Shown here piece by piece: positions 37,666 through 50,812 of a stretch of 64,000 nt of DNA. The stretch covers positions 558,001 through 622,000 of the forward strand of contig CAUWAG010000018.1 of assembly GCA_963556695.1 (NCBI GenBank). The letters run 5' to 3'. How positions within the stretch are numbered: position 1 is the stretch's first letter; every line of letters starts with the position of its first letter. The position numbers were made by a program, and so were the translations under genes. The notes under the pieces are model-generated. The model ran no database searches and was not told the DNA's origin. It saw only the letters and a list, made by a program, of their open reading frames with translations. Source of the stretch: Anthostomella pinea. Lineage: Eukaryota > Ascomycota > Sordariomycetes > Xylariales > Xylariaceae.

Positions 37666-38879
37666 GGCGACTGAGTGGATTCAAGTTTAGAAAATGGCAA
37701 AGCAACGAAGTAGAGTCTAGCAAACAGACGCGCGCCGGCGGAGGGGAATTGTGACAAAGGAGGTGTAGTCAAGTGGCGGCTGAATGAAAGAACTCTATCG
37801 GGTATCTGGATGTAACTGTAACAATATAGAATATGCACGCTTCCAGAGGAATGAGAAGATTGTCCTACCGAACAGCTGTTTGGGGTTATGAATGAAGTCA
37901 AAGCCAGAGCAGCGGGTAGGAGACTGGTATCCGTGCCTATTTATGAGTAGAGACAATACGTGAGCTGCGGACAGCTTGCTCGGCTCCCGGGTCGTGGCCG
38001 AGCGCGAGCGAAATAGACACGTTGGGGGCCTATTACTAGAAGCGTTTCACGGCACAAAAATCGGGAATTGACAGTCCTCCACCACCACAAACATAGCCAC
38101 AGGTAAATGACTCGAATCGTGGGGAGTCCCCTCTGGCCCAAGGGTTCGTTAGTGGGCAGCATGCGGGTGTGAGGCTCGGCATCGCCCACGGAAGCGGCCA
38201 GCTATCTACCAACGGTTCAGCGGTTCAGATGCATCGTCTCGTTAGTGAAAGTCAGCCAGTGACCGGTGGCGAGTGGTGAGTGGTCAGCTGGTGGCTGATA
38301 ACAACGTTTGCCTCCCCAGATTCATCACGCCCGGGACATCAACGCGGTAATGGGACGAGATGAGGGGTGGGGCCGTTTGGCGGGGTGGAACAGCTTCTTG
38401 TTCACGGCTGAAGTGATCGGGAATCAATAAATGGATACCCGGTGGACCTGGGGAATGTCGCGATCGATACTCGGCCCGACTTGACTCCGTGATCATATCG
38501 CGTCATGGACGGTGGACTGGACGACATCAATGATGACGGGAGCGAGCTGTCGAATCGGACCCTATCCCGGAACACTTTGGTATCGGTCACATGGCCACTC
38601 CTACAGTGACCATGTTGTCTACGACTGAATGCCATCGATCTGATTCGGGACACGTGGCATCAAAGTTGATCATATGTTTGCAACACTGTAAGAGCATCGA
38701 CGAATACCCGTCTCTGAGATGTAGGAATCCAAGGATAGCCACGTAGACCTTTAAAGCGTTGCGTTAATCAAGGTAGGCTCTTACTGAAAAGGCGAAGAGA
38801 TCTGGGATGCTTGCACATGTGCAGCTATGTAGGTAATTGAGGGCTGCGCTCGCGCTTGCAAATACTTGAGGTTTCCGCC
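37666..38879. other. intergenic region leading into the A/T-rich block
   Basis: Promoter region of the flavoprotein gene. Base composition is normal to about 38.88 kb and then falls sharply. No supported gene. Confidence 0.5.
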
Positions 38880-39907
38880 TAACTATCGTATGCCCTACCC
38901 TATCAGGCCTATTAGCTGGTACTAGTTATAAACGGTTGGTTACTTTATATTGTTATTTTATGCTGCTTTTTACCGCTTAATTTTTTTAAACATTTTTAGT
39001 CGCGTTTTGATTTTTATTTACTTTTTTTTAAATGATTATGTACGTAAAAAAGATTGAATAATAGTAATTAGTAATACGTCTTGTTACTTATAATACTTCG
39101 CTATCGTAATTTATAATAGTATTGGTACAATTTTTATATATAATATTTTGCTTTTTAAGCTTATGCGTTAGCCTTTATAAATATATATTTAACTACTTTT
39201 AACCATTTATAAAGCTGTTTATTATATTTATAAATATCGAGATTTCTTAAATAAACATTGCTATAATCGCATAATATTACATATAAAAAAAAGAATATGT
39301 CATTTTGTAAGAAGTAATTAAAATATAATGCCTTAATAAAAAGAAGTTATCAGTTTATTTATATAAAAAAGCTTTGATACATTTTTTAATAGTTTTATTA
39401 TTAACTAACACCAGCTTACATTAGCTTGTTTACGACGGTTTTATAATAATAAAAGTTCATAAAACGCCGGTAAACGTTATTAGATTTATTAAATAGTTCG
39501 AAAGTATTATCAGTATAAGCTTATTACGTTATTTTAATAACGCATATTAACCGGTTCTAATTATTATAATAGTTACTAATACAAGATAATATATAGCCGT
39601 TCTTTATAATATAAAATGCATTTAAATTATTACGGTATAATTTAATGCTTTAATAATCATTAAATAACGACTTATTATTTTAAAAGCGTTTTTTTATACT
39701 CAAACATTAATAAAACAAAATAAATAAGGTTATAAAGTTTACGCGTATTGTTTATATCAATAAGCGTTATTAAGCTTATATATAAAAGGTTTTATATCTA
39801 AATTTATATAACCGTAATAATAAGTTAAATATAATGACAATAATAATAGCTTATACCTAAGAGGTAAGTAAAAAAGACATTTATTAGAATATTGCTTTCG
39901 TCTATAG

Positions 39908-40360
39908 TGTGATGAGCCGTCTAACCTATAAGGCTAAAGGGTTCTATAGGGTTTATATTTTGAGGTAAATCAACACAAAAGACGATAGAGGCTTCTGTCA
40001 ACTAGAAGACACTCAGATGCTGAGGCTTGGTCTGAACTGGGTTCATTGCGTAGTCGAGTCGTCAGGAGATTTCTCCCACCTTAGGGTTGACTAAGGTGCT
40101 TAGATTGATCACTGAAGTAGAGACTGTCTATCTATCTGGTTGGGAAATGTCTGTCCTTGTTGGATCCATGTGATTCCACAGTCAAACCATCCATACAGAA
40201 CCTACATGTATGATTAGATAAGAGATTAGATACCGGATTGTGAGGTCACTTAGCCAGACCTGCAGGTCCAGCTAGACTTCCCAATCCAACTATCAACAAC
40301 ATCATGACCTTGACCCAATACTCGAGTATTATGATTGATCGTTCAAGCCTGTTCCCACAG
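39908..40360 (-). repeat. LTR-like segment, left member of an inverted pair
   Basis: About 250 bp from 39908 (TGTGATGAGCCGTCTAACCT onward) to about 40160 match the reverse complement of the segment ending at 46896, with few differences. Beyond that the two diverge. Read on the minus strand it ends ...CATCACA, like an LTR 3' end. I could not find a clean target duplication, so the outer limit near 40360 is approximate. Confidence 0.6.
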
Positions 40361-40630
40361 ATACAGTATAAAAATTAAACGAAACCGTTAAAACTTTTTC
40401 TAATTAATATATAAAGGTATATATTTAAGTTGTGTTTAATAGTCGTTTTATATTGGTTATAATGAAGTTTTAAAACGAGTTCTAATTTAAAATCTTTTTA
40501 TATATAAAGTTTAATTAAGTTAAGGTTAGATCGCTTTATAAAGTATTTTAAGCAATATTTAACATAAAACGCTTAATATTTACTCCTTTATACCTTTTTA
40601 ATATGATTTAAAGACTTATAAGTAGATATT

Positions 40631-40888
40631 TGTCACGAAGCGTAGATGTGAAGTAGGCGTAAAAGTCCTGCTTTTACTATGTATGTGTAATAATCTCTCG
40701 GTGAAGAAGGAAAGAAAGATCTAGTCCACCAGCCAATTCTGGTGGGCTAGAAGATCTTTCAGTCCGACCTACAATTACCCAATCCAGTAACAGTCGAAGC
40801 CACACGTCCATTGTGCCAGGTCACCTGATGCAGTGCACTGACCACTGCAGATGGGATGTCAGACCTGATGGGAGGTCAGACCATCACA
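40631..40888 (+). repeat. solo LTR (258 bp) with ATATT target-site duplication
   Basis: It begins TGTCACGAAG and ends GACCATCACA (TGT...ACA termini), flanked on both sides by ATATT (40626-40630 and 40889-40893). No internal retroelement domain is adjacent, so it is a solo LTR left by recombination. It shares blocks (CCAGCCAATTCTGGTGGG; a CACCTGATG motif) with the solo LTR at 45786-46031. Confidence 0.85.
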
Positions 40889-42458
40889 ATATTAAGGTAT
40901 TTTTTATAAAAAAATAGAGTTTTTTAAAATATTAAAAAATCTAAGTAACCTTATGTTTCTTAATACGCTGTGAAGATTTAGGACTTTTACGTTGTAATAG
41001 TAACTTTTTATTATATTATAAAGTGTTTACGATTATTACTCGCGGCTATTTTTAGATGTTATAATTGTAGCGAGATAAAGTATATTATTTATTTTTATTT
41101 TTCTACTACAAGGTTAAAAAGTGATAATTATAAAAATTATATGGTAATAAGTTATAAGTTATAGCGATATTGTAATGCTAAGTGTTATAGCTTATTAAAA
41201 TAAGTTATTATTTATTAGTTTGTTTTAAGGGGGAAAATATATGTAACGTTAATATAAAATTTATTTATTAACGTAATAATTAAATGTTTATATAAGTACA
41301 TAGTAAAATAAACGGAGCAGATATATAAACTTAAGCACTAATTGAAATATAATTTATCGTAATAAAGTTGAAATCAATAGTTAGTTTTATTCATTCAAGC
41401 CTGGATTAAGCTTTAAGAATGTTAATTATAACATAATTGTTTTTAGTTATTATTTTACACTAATACGAATAATCTATATAAATACTGTTAAAAAAACGCG
41501 CTTAGAACGATGTATTATTATAAACGTACCTGGATTAACTGTAATATTAAAAATCAACTTGTTTAAAAAGGTCGACATGCCTATTAATTAAGTTATAAAG
41601 TAGTAACAGTCTTAAATATTTATAAAATATATCCGTTTTACTTGCTTTGTTAAAAAAGTACGCCATTATTATCTAGTTATAATTATAACGCATAGTATAT
41701 TTATTATTTTTATAATTAAACAAGATTTTACTTTTATTTATTTAAATAATTTTCTAAAGGTATAAAGCGACATATAACCGATTGTGTAGATGTTTTTTAA
41801 ATAAAAAACTAGTAAGTTATTAAACATTTTAGTATATAAATACGTTATAAAGTTTTAAGATAGTAAAAAGCTTTTTTAAAGGCTATTATATTTCTTTTTT
41901 AAAAAGCTGGAAATACTATGCGAGTATTTAAACAGCTTTAAGCGGAAAGGCTAGATATATTAAAGTTTAACTTTATTAAAATATTTATTCTATTCGTTAA
42001 AACGGTACGTTACGTTTATATATTAAATATAAAGGATTAAATACGATTATACGAAAGAACCGCGACTTGCTATTATTAATTTAAGAGATTTTAAACTGCT
42101 TGTCAACCGTAGTTATGTTTTTTAAATCGATTTGAGAAACGTATATTATAAGATAAAACAAAACAAAATAAAAGACTTTATTTTACATACGGTACGACGA
42201 TCTTAAGTGTATAATGATATTATTTAATTTAATTCACCTATTAATAAGCCTTTAATTATATATTAATTGCGCCTTAACCGGCTTTGTCCATATTATTTAC
42301 ATTCTTTGTTTTAACAATATTTTTATTTATAGTTTAGATTTCGACCAATATAAAGAATATATTCGAGCTATATTTAAGTATTCTGAAAATAGAAGCTGTA
42401 CGTTAATTTTATCAAGTATAAGCCTTATATGAAAAAAGAGTCTTATTCTTAAACTTTA

Positions 42459-42640
<182 letters not shown>

Positions 42641-42696
42641 AATCTTCTAACCAACATGTCAAATAACTCGACCACAACGCATTTAATTCAATCTAA

Positions 42697-44352
42697 TCAA
42701 TCGGATTCTTCTTCTTCAGACGTTTCTATCTCTATTGTACAAGTTCGCGCATTATGGCCAGTGTTGCCGCAAACGCCACAACGTCGCTCACGCGCTGCCG
42801 CCCTCCTCGGACGACGACTACCTTCACCCATTTCCTGTCTTGCCAGCTCACCACCATCCTTTACAGCCTGGAGACCTACTGCATTTTCAACGGAAAGTAC
42901 TCCTCCTTTCACTAGACGTTTGTTTTTTGTCCTCCGGCGTTTACTTAGTAGGTGATTGGCCTCCTCTAGCTCGCGGACCCGGGAATCAACCAAAGCGACC
43001 TTGTGCATAAGACCGTATGTAGCCTTTGAAAACGAGCTCAACGCATCAATTATTGATGTAGGTGAGCTTCCCTGGTGGTTTCTGACTCGATTTCGGATAT
43101 GAACCGATTGGTTGACCGCTTCGTTGATGGTGGTAGGCGTCTTCGAAGTCCAAGTAGTGGGTGGCAGATTGGGGTCTGGCGACGGTGTTCGTACGACAGC
43201 GACAGCATCCAGTTTCGAAATGACACTTTCTGGGTCAAAAGGAACAAGCCCAGTGGCACTGAAACCTGCTCGAATGTTCCCTGGCGTCATAGCAGCGTTG
43301 TGTGCTTCACAAAACGCTGCAAGGAAGTCCTCCTTCGAAACATGGGTTATATGACGCCGCATGAGATCCTCAATCATGCGACCGTACGCTCGTTTGAGCG
43401 GGCTAAAACAACTGACATCTAAAGGCTGGAGCCTGTGTGACGAGTGGGCAGGCATACAAAGGGTAATAATGCTGTTGTTCTGGCAATATCTCTCAAAGAT
43501 CTGGGAATGGTGGCTTTCGTGACCATCTAGGATGAGGAGGCGTTTACCGGCAGTCATACGCGGTCTGGTATACTTGTCGAAATGCCGAATCCATTCCAAC
43601 CCAATCTCGTTCGTAGTCCACCCATTATCGGACACGGCCACCTTCTAATCGCGTGGTAATGTCGTGTCGCGATACCATGACGCGAGGTGGGTTTTGCCCT
43701 GTAGAATGATGAACGGCGGGACCACCCAACCATCAGCATTGACAGCAGAAATTGCTGTAGACCATTCCCTGTTGCCTTGCTGGGCTTGTCTAGGCCTATC
43801 ACGTCTTTCGGCGCTTGTAATGACCATGCCGGACCCAATAATGCCCATCATAAACCCAGTCTCGTCGAAGTTGTAAATATCCGCGTCTTGGATACCATGT
43901 TTCGCGATTGCCGCCGCAACTTGGTGAAACCACGCGCGATACGCGTCCGGATCTTCGTTCAAGACCCTCTCGTAGTCCATCCTCCGATGAAAACGCGTCC
44001 GGAGGCCTGGTGTACGTTTGATGAAGTTCGCCGTCCAGTTCTTTCCAACGCGTCCAGCCCCGCGCGCCGCCAACAATTGATTTGCCATATCTTCAACATA
44101 AGTGTACCGGGGTAGAAATGCTCGCGCATCCAGGTCGATTATGAAGGAACAAATGGCATTCTCTTCAGAAACCGTAAGTTTCAAAGAATTAGGCATGCTA
44201 TCGCGTCGTGATGGTCGGCCGGCGATTCTAGCCTTCAAGGTATTGTATGGGACATGGAAAGTCTTAGAAAGCTTGCCAATGGTAATATGAGGGTCGCGTC
44301 GCTTAGCTTGGACAGCAAGCTGTAAGTCTGATTCGCTATAACGCAATGCCAT
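42697..44352 (-). pseudogene. pogo-family transposase with one in-frame stop
   Basis: From ATG 44352 the frame encodes an N-terminal HTH (AVQAKRRDPHITIGKLSKTF; VPYNTLKARIAGRPSRR), a CENP-B/Tc5-like second DNA-binding region (ENAICSFIIDLDARAF; GKNWTANFIKRTPGLR), and a DDE_1 catalytic core with acidic residues in YNFDETGF (about 161), LILDGHESH (about 274) and QPLDVSC (about 310). Near the C-terminus is a CCHC zinc knuckle (CGVCGNTGHNARTC). A single TAG at 43646-43648 (codon 236) interrupts an otherwise intact frame ending at 42697. There are no frameshifts. All catalytic residues are kept, so inactivity rests on this one codon. Confidence 0.9.
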
Positions 44353-44400
44353 TATTGTTGGTTGATCAATTAGGAGCCTTGATTGAAAGGTTGGGTGGCT

Positions 44401-44448
44401 GGTGAAAAGTTGCCGCTCGCTTGTAATTGCCGCTCGCTTGTGACCTAC

Positions 44449-44450
<2 letters not shown>
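44401..44450. repeat. right terminal inverted repeat of the pogo-like element
   Basis: Reverse complement of the left TIR except for one base in the second internal subrepeat, here CAAGCGAGCGGCAA, so both subrepeats are identical at this end. Confidence 0.9.

Positions 44451-44544
<94 letters not shown>
44451..44544. repeat. (TAA)n microsatellite, right half
   Basis: Continuation of the TAA repeat on the far side of the transposon. Confidence 0.95.
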
Positions 44545-44545
<1 letters not shown>

Positions 44546-45785
44546 GAGTTGTTATAAAGTAAAGCCGTATTAAACCTTTTAAGATTAGCTAGTTATCTAA
44601 AACGTATATAATTTAAGTATTTTTCAGCTTTTTCTAGCTTTTACAGGTAGTTTATCGTTAAATATTTGAAAATTACATCTTTATTTATAAATATATTTTG
44701 AATATTAATAATAGATTTTATAAAGGCAGACACATCACGTTATTTTAATGTTAAGTTATTTATTAATATTCAGATAAATATATTCATAGAAATAATTAAA
44801 GCCGTTTTTTATAACTTTATAAAGACAATAAATAATATTTAATAGCTTTTAAGTTTTATGAGATAAGCTTTGAAAAGATACGATATAATATAGAAGATAA
44901 AAAGCTTTTTATAATTGGTAACGCTCTATAAATATAACGGTAGTATATCAATCTACGTAGCGTAATCAGTTTAAGTTGTTACTGATTATTTTAATCTTAA
45001 AAACTTTGATACGAAGTAAAAGTTTAACTTAAAACAGATATAATAGTTCAACAATCTTACGTTAATAAACTTTACGGTTTAATTTCAAATAAAAGTATAA
45101 AATTTTAATAACGGGTTTCCTTAATGATTAAACTATTTAAATGTAGCTTTATAAGACGGCGATATAAAGACGTTATAAGATATATTTAAAAAATAAATTT
45201 AAATCGTATAGTAAGCGTAAGAATTTTACTTTAAACCTTTTTTTAAATTGGTTTATAAAAGTAGCTGTAAAGTATAATGTTATACGCGGCTTGAGAGTTA
45301 TTTATACGCGTTATAAAAGCGTATTAATAATATGTTGAAATTTCGTTAAAACTGAAAGCGTAAACTTTTCACGTGAAAATTTTATAATTAAGATTATCAG
45401 TTGTAAACCGTTTATCTTTTGGCTGTTTTATATGTGTAAAGCGACTGAAACGGCATTGTTTAACGAGATAAAAATTTAATTTTTATATATAATAAAGAGA
45501 CAAGTTTATATATAGTAAGGATTAAAGTAAAAAGCGAACTCAAAGTAAATAGATTATAATTTTGATTTAGTTATAAGACGAAGTTGACAGGTTATTTAAA
45601 TATAAGGGTGTTATATATGTTTTAAATAACCTTAAAATAAAGAAAAAAATTCATTTATTAATATTATAACTTGCTTATAATAGGATATTAAGGCCAGATT
45701 AAGACGTATAAGCTTTGTATACGTAATTATTTTTAAAAAGTTTAAAAACAAGACGTAAAAATTCATATTATTAATAATTGCTTAT

Positions 45786-46031
45786 TGTGATGGATCTGAC
45801 ATCCATCCATCCATTCACGGTGGTACGTGCGCTCATCAGGTGATCTGGTGGGGTGGACGCGTTGCCCCGCTGCACTCACTATAGATAATTGTGGAGCGGG
45901 ATTGAAGATCTAATCCCCCACCAGAATTGGCTGGTGGTTCTGATCCTTCTTCCCTCCTCACCAGTAGATTCTTATTCATCTGGAGTAATAGATGGGCATC
46001 TTCGTCCTGAGCTGCCAGCTGTTCCGTGACA
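45786..46031 (-). repeat. solo LTR (246 bp) with CTTAT target-site duplication
   Basis: On the minus strand it begins TGTCACGGAACAG and ends GATCCATCACA. Both flanks are CTTAT (45781-45785 and 46032-46036). It belongs to the same family as the solo LTR at 40631-40888 but is diverged and lies in the opposite orientation. Confidence 0.85.
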
Positions 46032-46412
46032 CTTATGGTATTAATGAAGTAAATTAATTTATTATTTATTATATAAGAATTATAAGCCATTATCAATATC
46101 TAACCGACCTAGATAAGAATTAAGTATTTAACTGTATTACAAGATTATTACTTTTTATACGATTTAATTTTAACAACTAAGCCGATTTTATATTAACTGT
46201 TTTAATTAGTTTATGAAGTATAGCTATTATATTTCATATGTATTTATTTTTTTAGTAGCCGGCTTTGTAAATATTATATTTTATTATATCTTTAGCTTAT
46301 ATAATATTTTAAAGGTATTGTATTGAACTAAGGATTGTTATTCATAAGTGGTTTTTAATAATCGTTATATATTTAATTTTAAATCTACCGTAAACTTAAT
46401 ACCATATATTAT

Positions 46413-46896
46413 TGTTACAAATCAACAAACAGTGCGGCCTGATAGCAGACCTAAAAGGGACAATTGGAAACAGATTGACCAGAGAGTGGGGTGCTGATCA
46501 GTAGAGAGATCAGAGCAAAGGAGCAACGGTACACAGATCACGCGACCAGCAGAGCCTGGGTCACGTGACTAAGAATTTGGATCACTGGATCACTATAGTG
46601 ATCCAGGGTGAGCCACCTAATCAGTGAGGGAGAGATTGGATATATAAGGACAGACATTTCCCAACCAGATAGATAGACAGTCTCTACCTCAGTGACCAAT
46701 CTAAGCATCTTAGCCAACCCTAAGGTGGGAGAAATCTCCTGACGACTCGACTACGCAATGAACCCAGTTCAGACCAAGCCTCAGCATCTGAGTGTCTTCT
46801 AGTTGACAGAAGCCTCTATCGTCTTTTGTGTTGATTTACCTCAAAATATAAACCCTATAGAACCCTTTAGCCTTATAGGTTAAACGGCTCGTCACA
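46413..46896 (+). repeat. LTR-like segment, right member of an inverted pair
   Basis: The last 250 bp (about 46650-46896, ending GGCTCGTCACA) match the left copy at 39908 in inverse orientation. A TATATAAGG box at about 46640 followed by the conserved part fits a promoter plus R-U5 region of a retrotransposon LTR. The 5' limit at TGTTAC (46413) is a guess; no target duplication found. Confidence 0.6.
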
Positions 46897-46975
46897 CTTT
46901 ATAGTTTTCTTAATAAATAATTATAATTTAATATGTTATAAAATTAAACTACATCCCATTTAATATATACATTTT

Positions 46976-47177
46976 TGTCAGATGTTGGATCCCAGATATG
47001 GTGCCCTTAAGTGCAGTACCCACTATGGGGCTGTAAGGGAAAAGTGAATACACTCTGGCATGGTGCAGTATGGTATTTAGCTGTAGATTAGCCCTGCCGA
47101 GCATACTTGCGAATGACAACAACATTTGCAGCGACCGCTCATACCCCCAAGGCTTGTGACCCTTTTAGAATCTCACA
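46976..47177. repeat. solo LTR (202 bp) with ATTTT target-site duplication
   Basis: It begins TGTCAGATGTTGG and ends GAATCTCACA. It is flanked by ATTTT at 46971-46975 and 47178-47182. Its sequence differs from the other LTRs here, so it is a separate family. Confidence 0.8.
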
Positions 47178-47400
47178 ATTTTATAATAAACTTTATATTG
47201 TTTCAATCGAAAGCTAAGCTTGCATTTATTACTTTAAAAAGCTTTAAATCGTTATGTTTTTTATAATTGTAGCTTCTTTCAATCGTTTAATAACGTTTTA
47301 AAAAAATATTAATACTTTTTAAGTAACGCGCGAATTTCTTCATAACTCTTTGCAATTTTTGAATTAATAATTATTATAACTCGTGCTGTATGCTGGTTGC

Positions 47401-47757
47401 TAACCTTCTTCCTCTGCACGGTAGAGTCATCGCCATCTAGTTGCAGAGGTTAATCGAGAACTCCTGGGCCACTGGTCGGGTTGGCGGAGACTCCTACACG
47501 AGAGAGTACTTACCCAGATAGCGAAGGGGGAGCTATGTCTGCTAAGGGAGGTATGATTTCGACGGTGGATTTGCGGTATGTGTGTGTAGTGTTCTCCCAA
47601 TATCGAACGTCCTCATCTCCTCTCGCTGTTTTGCCAACCAGCCCCCCCTCCTCCGCCTCGCCCTCATCCTCCACCTCCAAGGAACTAGGTTCAAACTTCC
47701 ATGAAACCTCCTCGAGATCTTCGGACTGTCAACCTGGACCCTCGGTCCAGGCAAGTC
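47401..47757. other. spacer between the A/T-rich block and the next gene
   Basis: Composition returns to normal at about 47.4 kb. Nothing recognised; open frames here overlap the 3' end of the small membrane-protein gene. Confidence 0.4.
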
Positions 47758-48114
47758 TCAGTCCTGTTTCTGGGGTTCCTTTTTGTTCCTAACTGGCGTT
47801 ACCGAAAAGCCGTACGGACGCTTGTCTGGCAGCATCCGGATACCGTATTCATAGGAGCCTATTTCGGGCTCGTCGTCTTCATCTTCAATTCGCTGCTGAC
47901 GAGCAGTACCCGCACTACGCGCATTGGTTTTGGAAGTACCAGACGTATTCGAGGTGTTCGACGAGCCGGCATGGGATGCTGCTCCGCCTGATCGGTTCAA
48001 CCACCGGCCGAGGAACGACCACCAGGTGAGAAAAGACCACAAAGTACCGAGGACGAAGTGAAGGATGCTGCCCCCGGCGCTGCTGATGTCTCGAGTTGTG
48101 CGGTTGGAAGACAT
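47758..48114 (-). CDS. small single-TM hypothetical protein (118 aa)
   Basis: ATG at 48114 (MSSNRTTRDISSAGG). The frame is open further upstream but the extension is not protein-like. One aromatic-rich hydrophobic segment at about residues 17-38 (ILHFVLGTLWSFLTWWSFLGRWL) predicts a membrane anchor. Then come a Ser/Thr/Asn-rich linker, an acidic patch (RIEDEDDEPEIGSYEYG) and a basic tail. Small proteins of this pattern are common in ascomycete ER or mitochondrial membranes, but I cannot name this one. Confidence 0.55.
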   Translation of the reverse strand: MSSNRTTRDISSAGGSILHFVLGTLWSFLTWWSFLGRWLNRSGGAASHAGSSNTSNTSGTSKTNARSAGTARQQRIEDEDDEPEIGSYEYGIRMLPDKRPYGFSVTPVRNKKEPQKQD

Positions 48115-50233
48115 ATTCGATGCAAGGAATCCGCAGGCGTGCGATTGTCGTTTGCTGGGTGTACGTAGACTTCTGGGAAAAGAGATTGGATGGGATGGAT
48201 ATTGGGTGTTGGCTTTCGGGACGAAGACGGAGTGTCGGTGCACTTATCGTGCCATTATCGACAAGGTGACGATTGTGTGGTTATCGTGGGTATTGGTATC
48301 GAGGACAATGGATGATGACTGGTGCGGTTGTAGGTGCAAGTAGATAATCGGTACGCTCAGGTGTTCTCCTGGTCTGAATCGAGGTTGCTTAGCACGCAGA
48401 GGACCAAGGCATCATGTGCGTTCTCAGCCCAAAAGTGAGTAAGGTATTGTTCACGACTCACGAGGCCATTGTCCTCCGATGGGTGTTCGCGCCTCAGACC
48501 ACGGTTGGCTGGTCGACAGCAGCCCACGGTGACCACCTGCATCAATGAATTGTTTCATCAGACCCAACCCATATCGAGGCATATACCTACTGAGCACTTC
48601 TATAGATGCTTGACGGTAGGCCATGGGTTTCGCACGACTGCGGACACCGAGCTCGACGTCTCGCTCGTTCGACACTGGCCCAACGTCACAGATTTCAGAA
48701 ATAGCTTCTGGTGATAGAGTCGCAGTTCAAGGGGTGGTGGCCCGCGATAAGCATTGATGGGACGTTGACGAGACGAACTTGGGCGCGAGACACCAATGGA
48801 CTGAGGAAACGCGGAGGTACTCCCAGCGAGGAACGAGTAACAGTCAACACTTGCAGCAGCCAAGCAATATCACAACATACATGTATTTACTCGATCCGAA
48901 TATCGTTCCTGCCCGTGCTACCTATAGGCTATCTCGAAGGCGACTCGAGCAGCAGGCGCTAGACATAATACCTTAATCTGTACAGAACCTTCACCCAAGG
49001 TACCTTTTCCCACGATTAGTCGCTTCAGATTTCAGTGCAGATTGGCTCGTCGTCAGACTGGTTCGACGCGGTAGTCTCTACACTGAACGCGGCAGGGATG
49101 ACAGCAGACAGAAGCAGGTACAGTACAAGCAGTAGGTGTGTACATACTACTCCGATGGCGGGCATCTCTAACGTCCCGTAGGAAGCAGCAATCACGTCTT
49201 GCCGGCACAGGGTGAACGCGGGTCGTTCCAATGGCAGATATGATTATGTCAACACCAGAGGTGGCTCAGGTGGGCATCTACAGACTCATGATGGGGTGTA
49301 CCTACTACCTACCGCGGAGGCCCGGGGCTTTGGGAGCTAGCAGTACCATCCAAACTCAAACTTAGCCCAGAGCTTCGGTACATGAACAGGAGACAATGTA
49401 ATTGTCCATCAGATGATACTGTATACCTGTTGATACTCTTCTTCTCGTCGCATGTGGCGTTGCTGACGGCCCATGCGTGGGCGACGGGTAATGATGGGGA
49501 TGGATGTTGACGGGCCACGGCCTCTCGCACTGTCGCAAATGTCGCAATGGCAGAGTGGCAGCGCAAGGTTCAGGGATCGACGGTGACAAGGGATGGGCGT
49601 GGGGGCGTGGCGCGGCAAGGCAAGGCTGCATCCGGCGAACATTCCGATCAATGGAAAGACAGATGGAACCCAAACCTCCTCAAATTCTCACAGCCTCGGG
49701 GCGCGTCTGCGACTGCAAGCCTTCACTTGCCCACCCACGCACCTGTAAATAGGTATAGCTGCAGCACACCCACAGCTGAACAGCTGCAAGCTCCAGTGCA
49801 TCAGGCACCCTTCCATCAATTCCTTAGGTACTAAGCAGTAAGTGTAGCTGTCTTTTACTGGTGCTGCTCCCCCTCGTGCCCCTCCAGCTCCCCTATATCC
49901 CCCCAAGGCTGCGATTTGTCGTGGAATAACCACCTGGAATAACCACCCAAGTGGCATAACCACTGCACCCAGCTACTTAAGGCAGTTCTGCGCGCGCACT
50001 CTTCCCCGCCCTCCTCCTTCAAACTTCAAACTTCTTTTCAGAACCGAACTCGCGACTGCAAATCTGCGACTTTCATCAATTCTGAATCCAACATAGCACT
50101 TTCCATCAATCTGACTTTTGTCTGCATCAAGCAAGCACACTCACAATCCCCCCTTCTACTTTCTTTGACCCATCACCCTCTGCGCAACCTGCAATTCGGC
50201 AATTGCCATCTCATCTGTCGCATTTCTGACATC
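48115..50233. other. intergenic region (2.1 kb)
   Basis: Divergent upstream region of the small membrane-protein gene and the SUMO-protease gene. TACCTACC motifs lie near 49300-49315. A pyrimidine-rich stretch at about 50010-50165 directly precedes the protease gene and probably is its 5' leader. No other gene supported. Confidence 0.5.
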
Positions 50234-50812
50234 ATGTCGGGTTCAGCCGAGTTTGACTGGCTGACGTCGGAGAACACCACCGAGTTCGACTTCACCCGCT
50301 GCTTCAGACTGCCGGCGCGCCCGCCCTCCCCCCACACCATCCACTGCCATCGTCACTTCACCAAGTGCAACCACTGCCGCATGACGCGTTACGCAGTCAG
50401 CTTTGCACTGGAAGCCAACGCCCACCACGACGCGACCGCTGCAGCCTTTGAGAACGGCATCTCCCCCGTCCGCCAACAGGCAAGCTACGAGAGACGGATC
50501 GCCGTCCCTGGTGCTCCGCGCGGTACTACTAAGCAGGTCACCATCAAGTGTCCTGCCACCCGCATGCTCCCTGTCCGACCGGCGGCTTCTTTCCGCCTGG
50601 ACGGTCGAAGGAAGCGATCAATCGCATCCTCTCTTGCAACTGATCCTACTGGAACCCTCTATCTTCAAACGGTAAGTCACCATTTTCTGACAACTGGCCT
50701 TGCATCTTCTGGCGCTTCGTCTCTTGTTCTTTCCTCTCCCTCGCCGCGTCCACGCGATTTGCGCAATGTGCTAATTTGTCTTTTCCAGATGATCTACAAA
50801 TCGCCCGTCTAG
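50234..50812 (+). CDS. alternative short isoform of the SUMO-protease locus (153 aa)
   Basis: If the proximal, pyrimidine-rich acceptor (TTTTCCAG, ending 50788) is used, the 438-nt first exon is followed by only seven codons (MIYKSPV) and TAG at 50810-50812. That product contains the N-terminal region with the His/Cys cluster and no protease domain. The protease ORF would then start at ATG 50822, 9 nt after the stop, on the same mRNA. Which acceptor is used cannot be told from sequence. The proximal one has the better tract and a CTAAT branch site. Confidence 0.5.
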   Translation: MSGSAEFDWLTSENTTEFDFTRCFRLPARPPSPHTIHCHRHFTKCNHCRMTRYAVSFALEANAHHDATAAAFENGISPVRQQASYERRIAVPGAPRGTTKQVTIKCPATRMLPVRPAASFRLDGRRKRSIASSLATDPTGTLYLQTVSHHFLTTGLASSGASSLVLSSPSPRPRDLRNVLICLFQMIYKSPV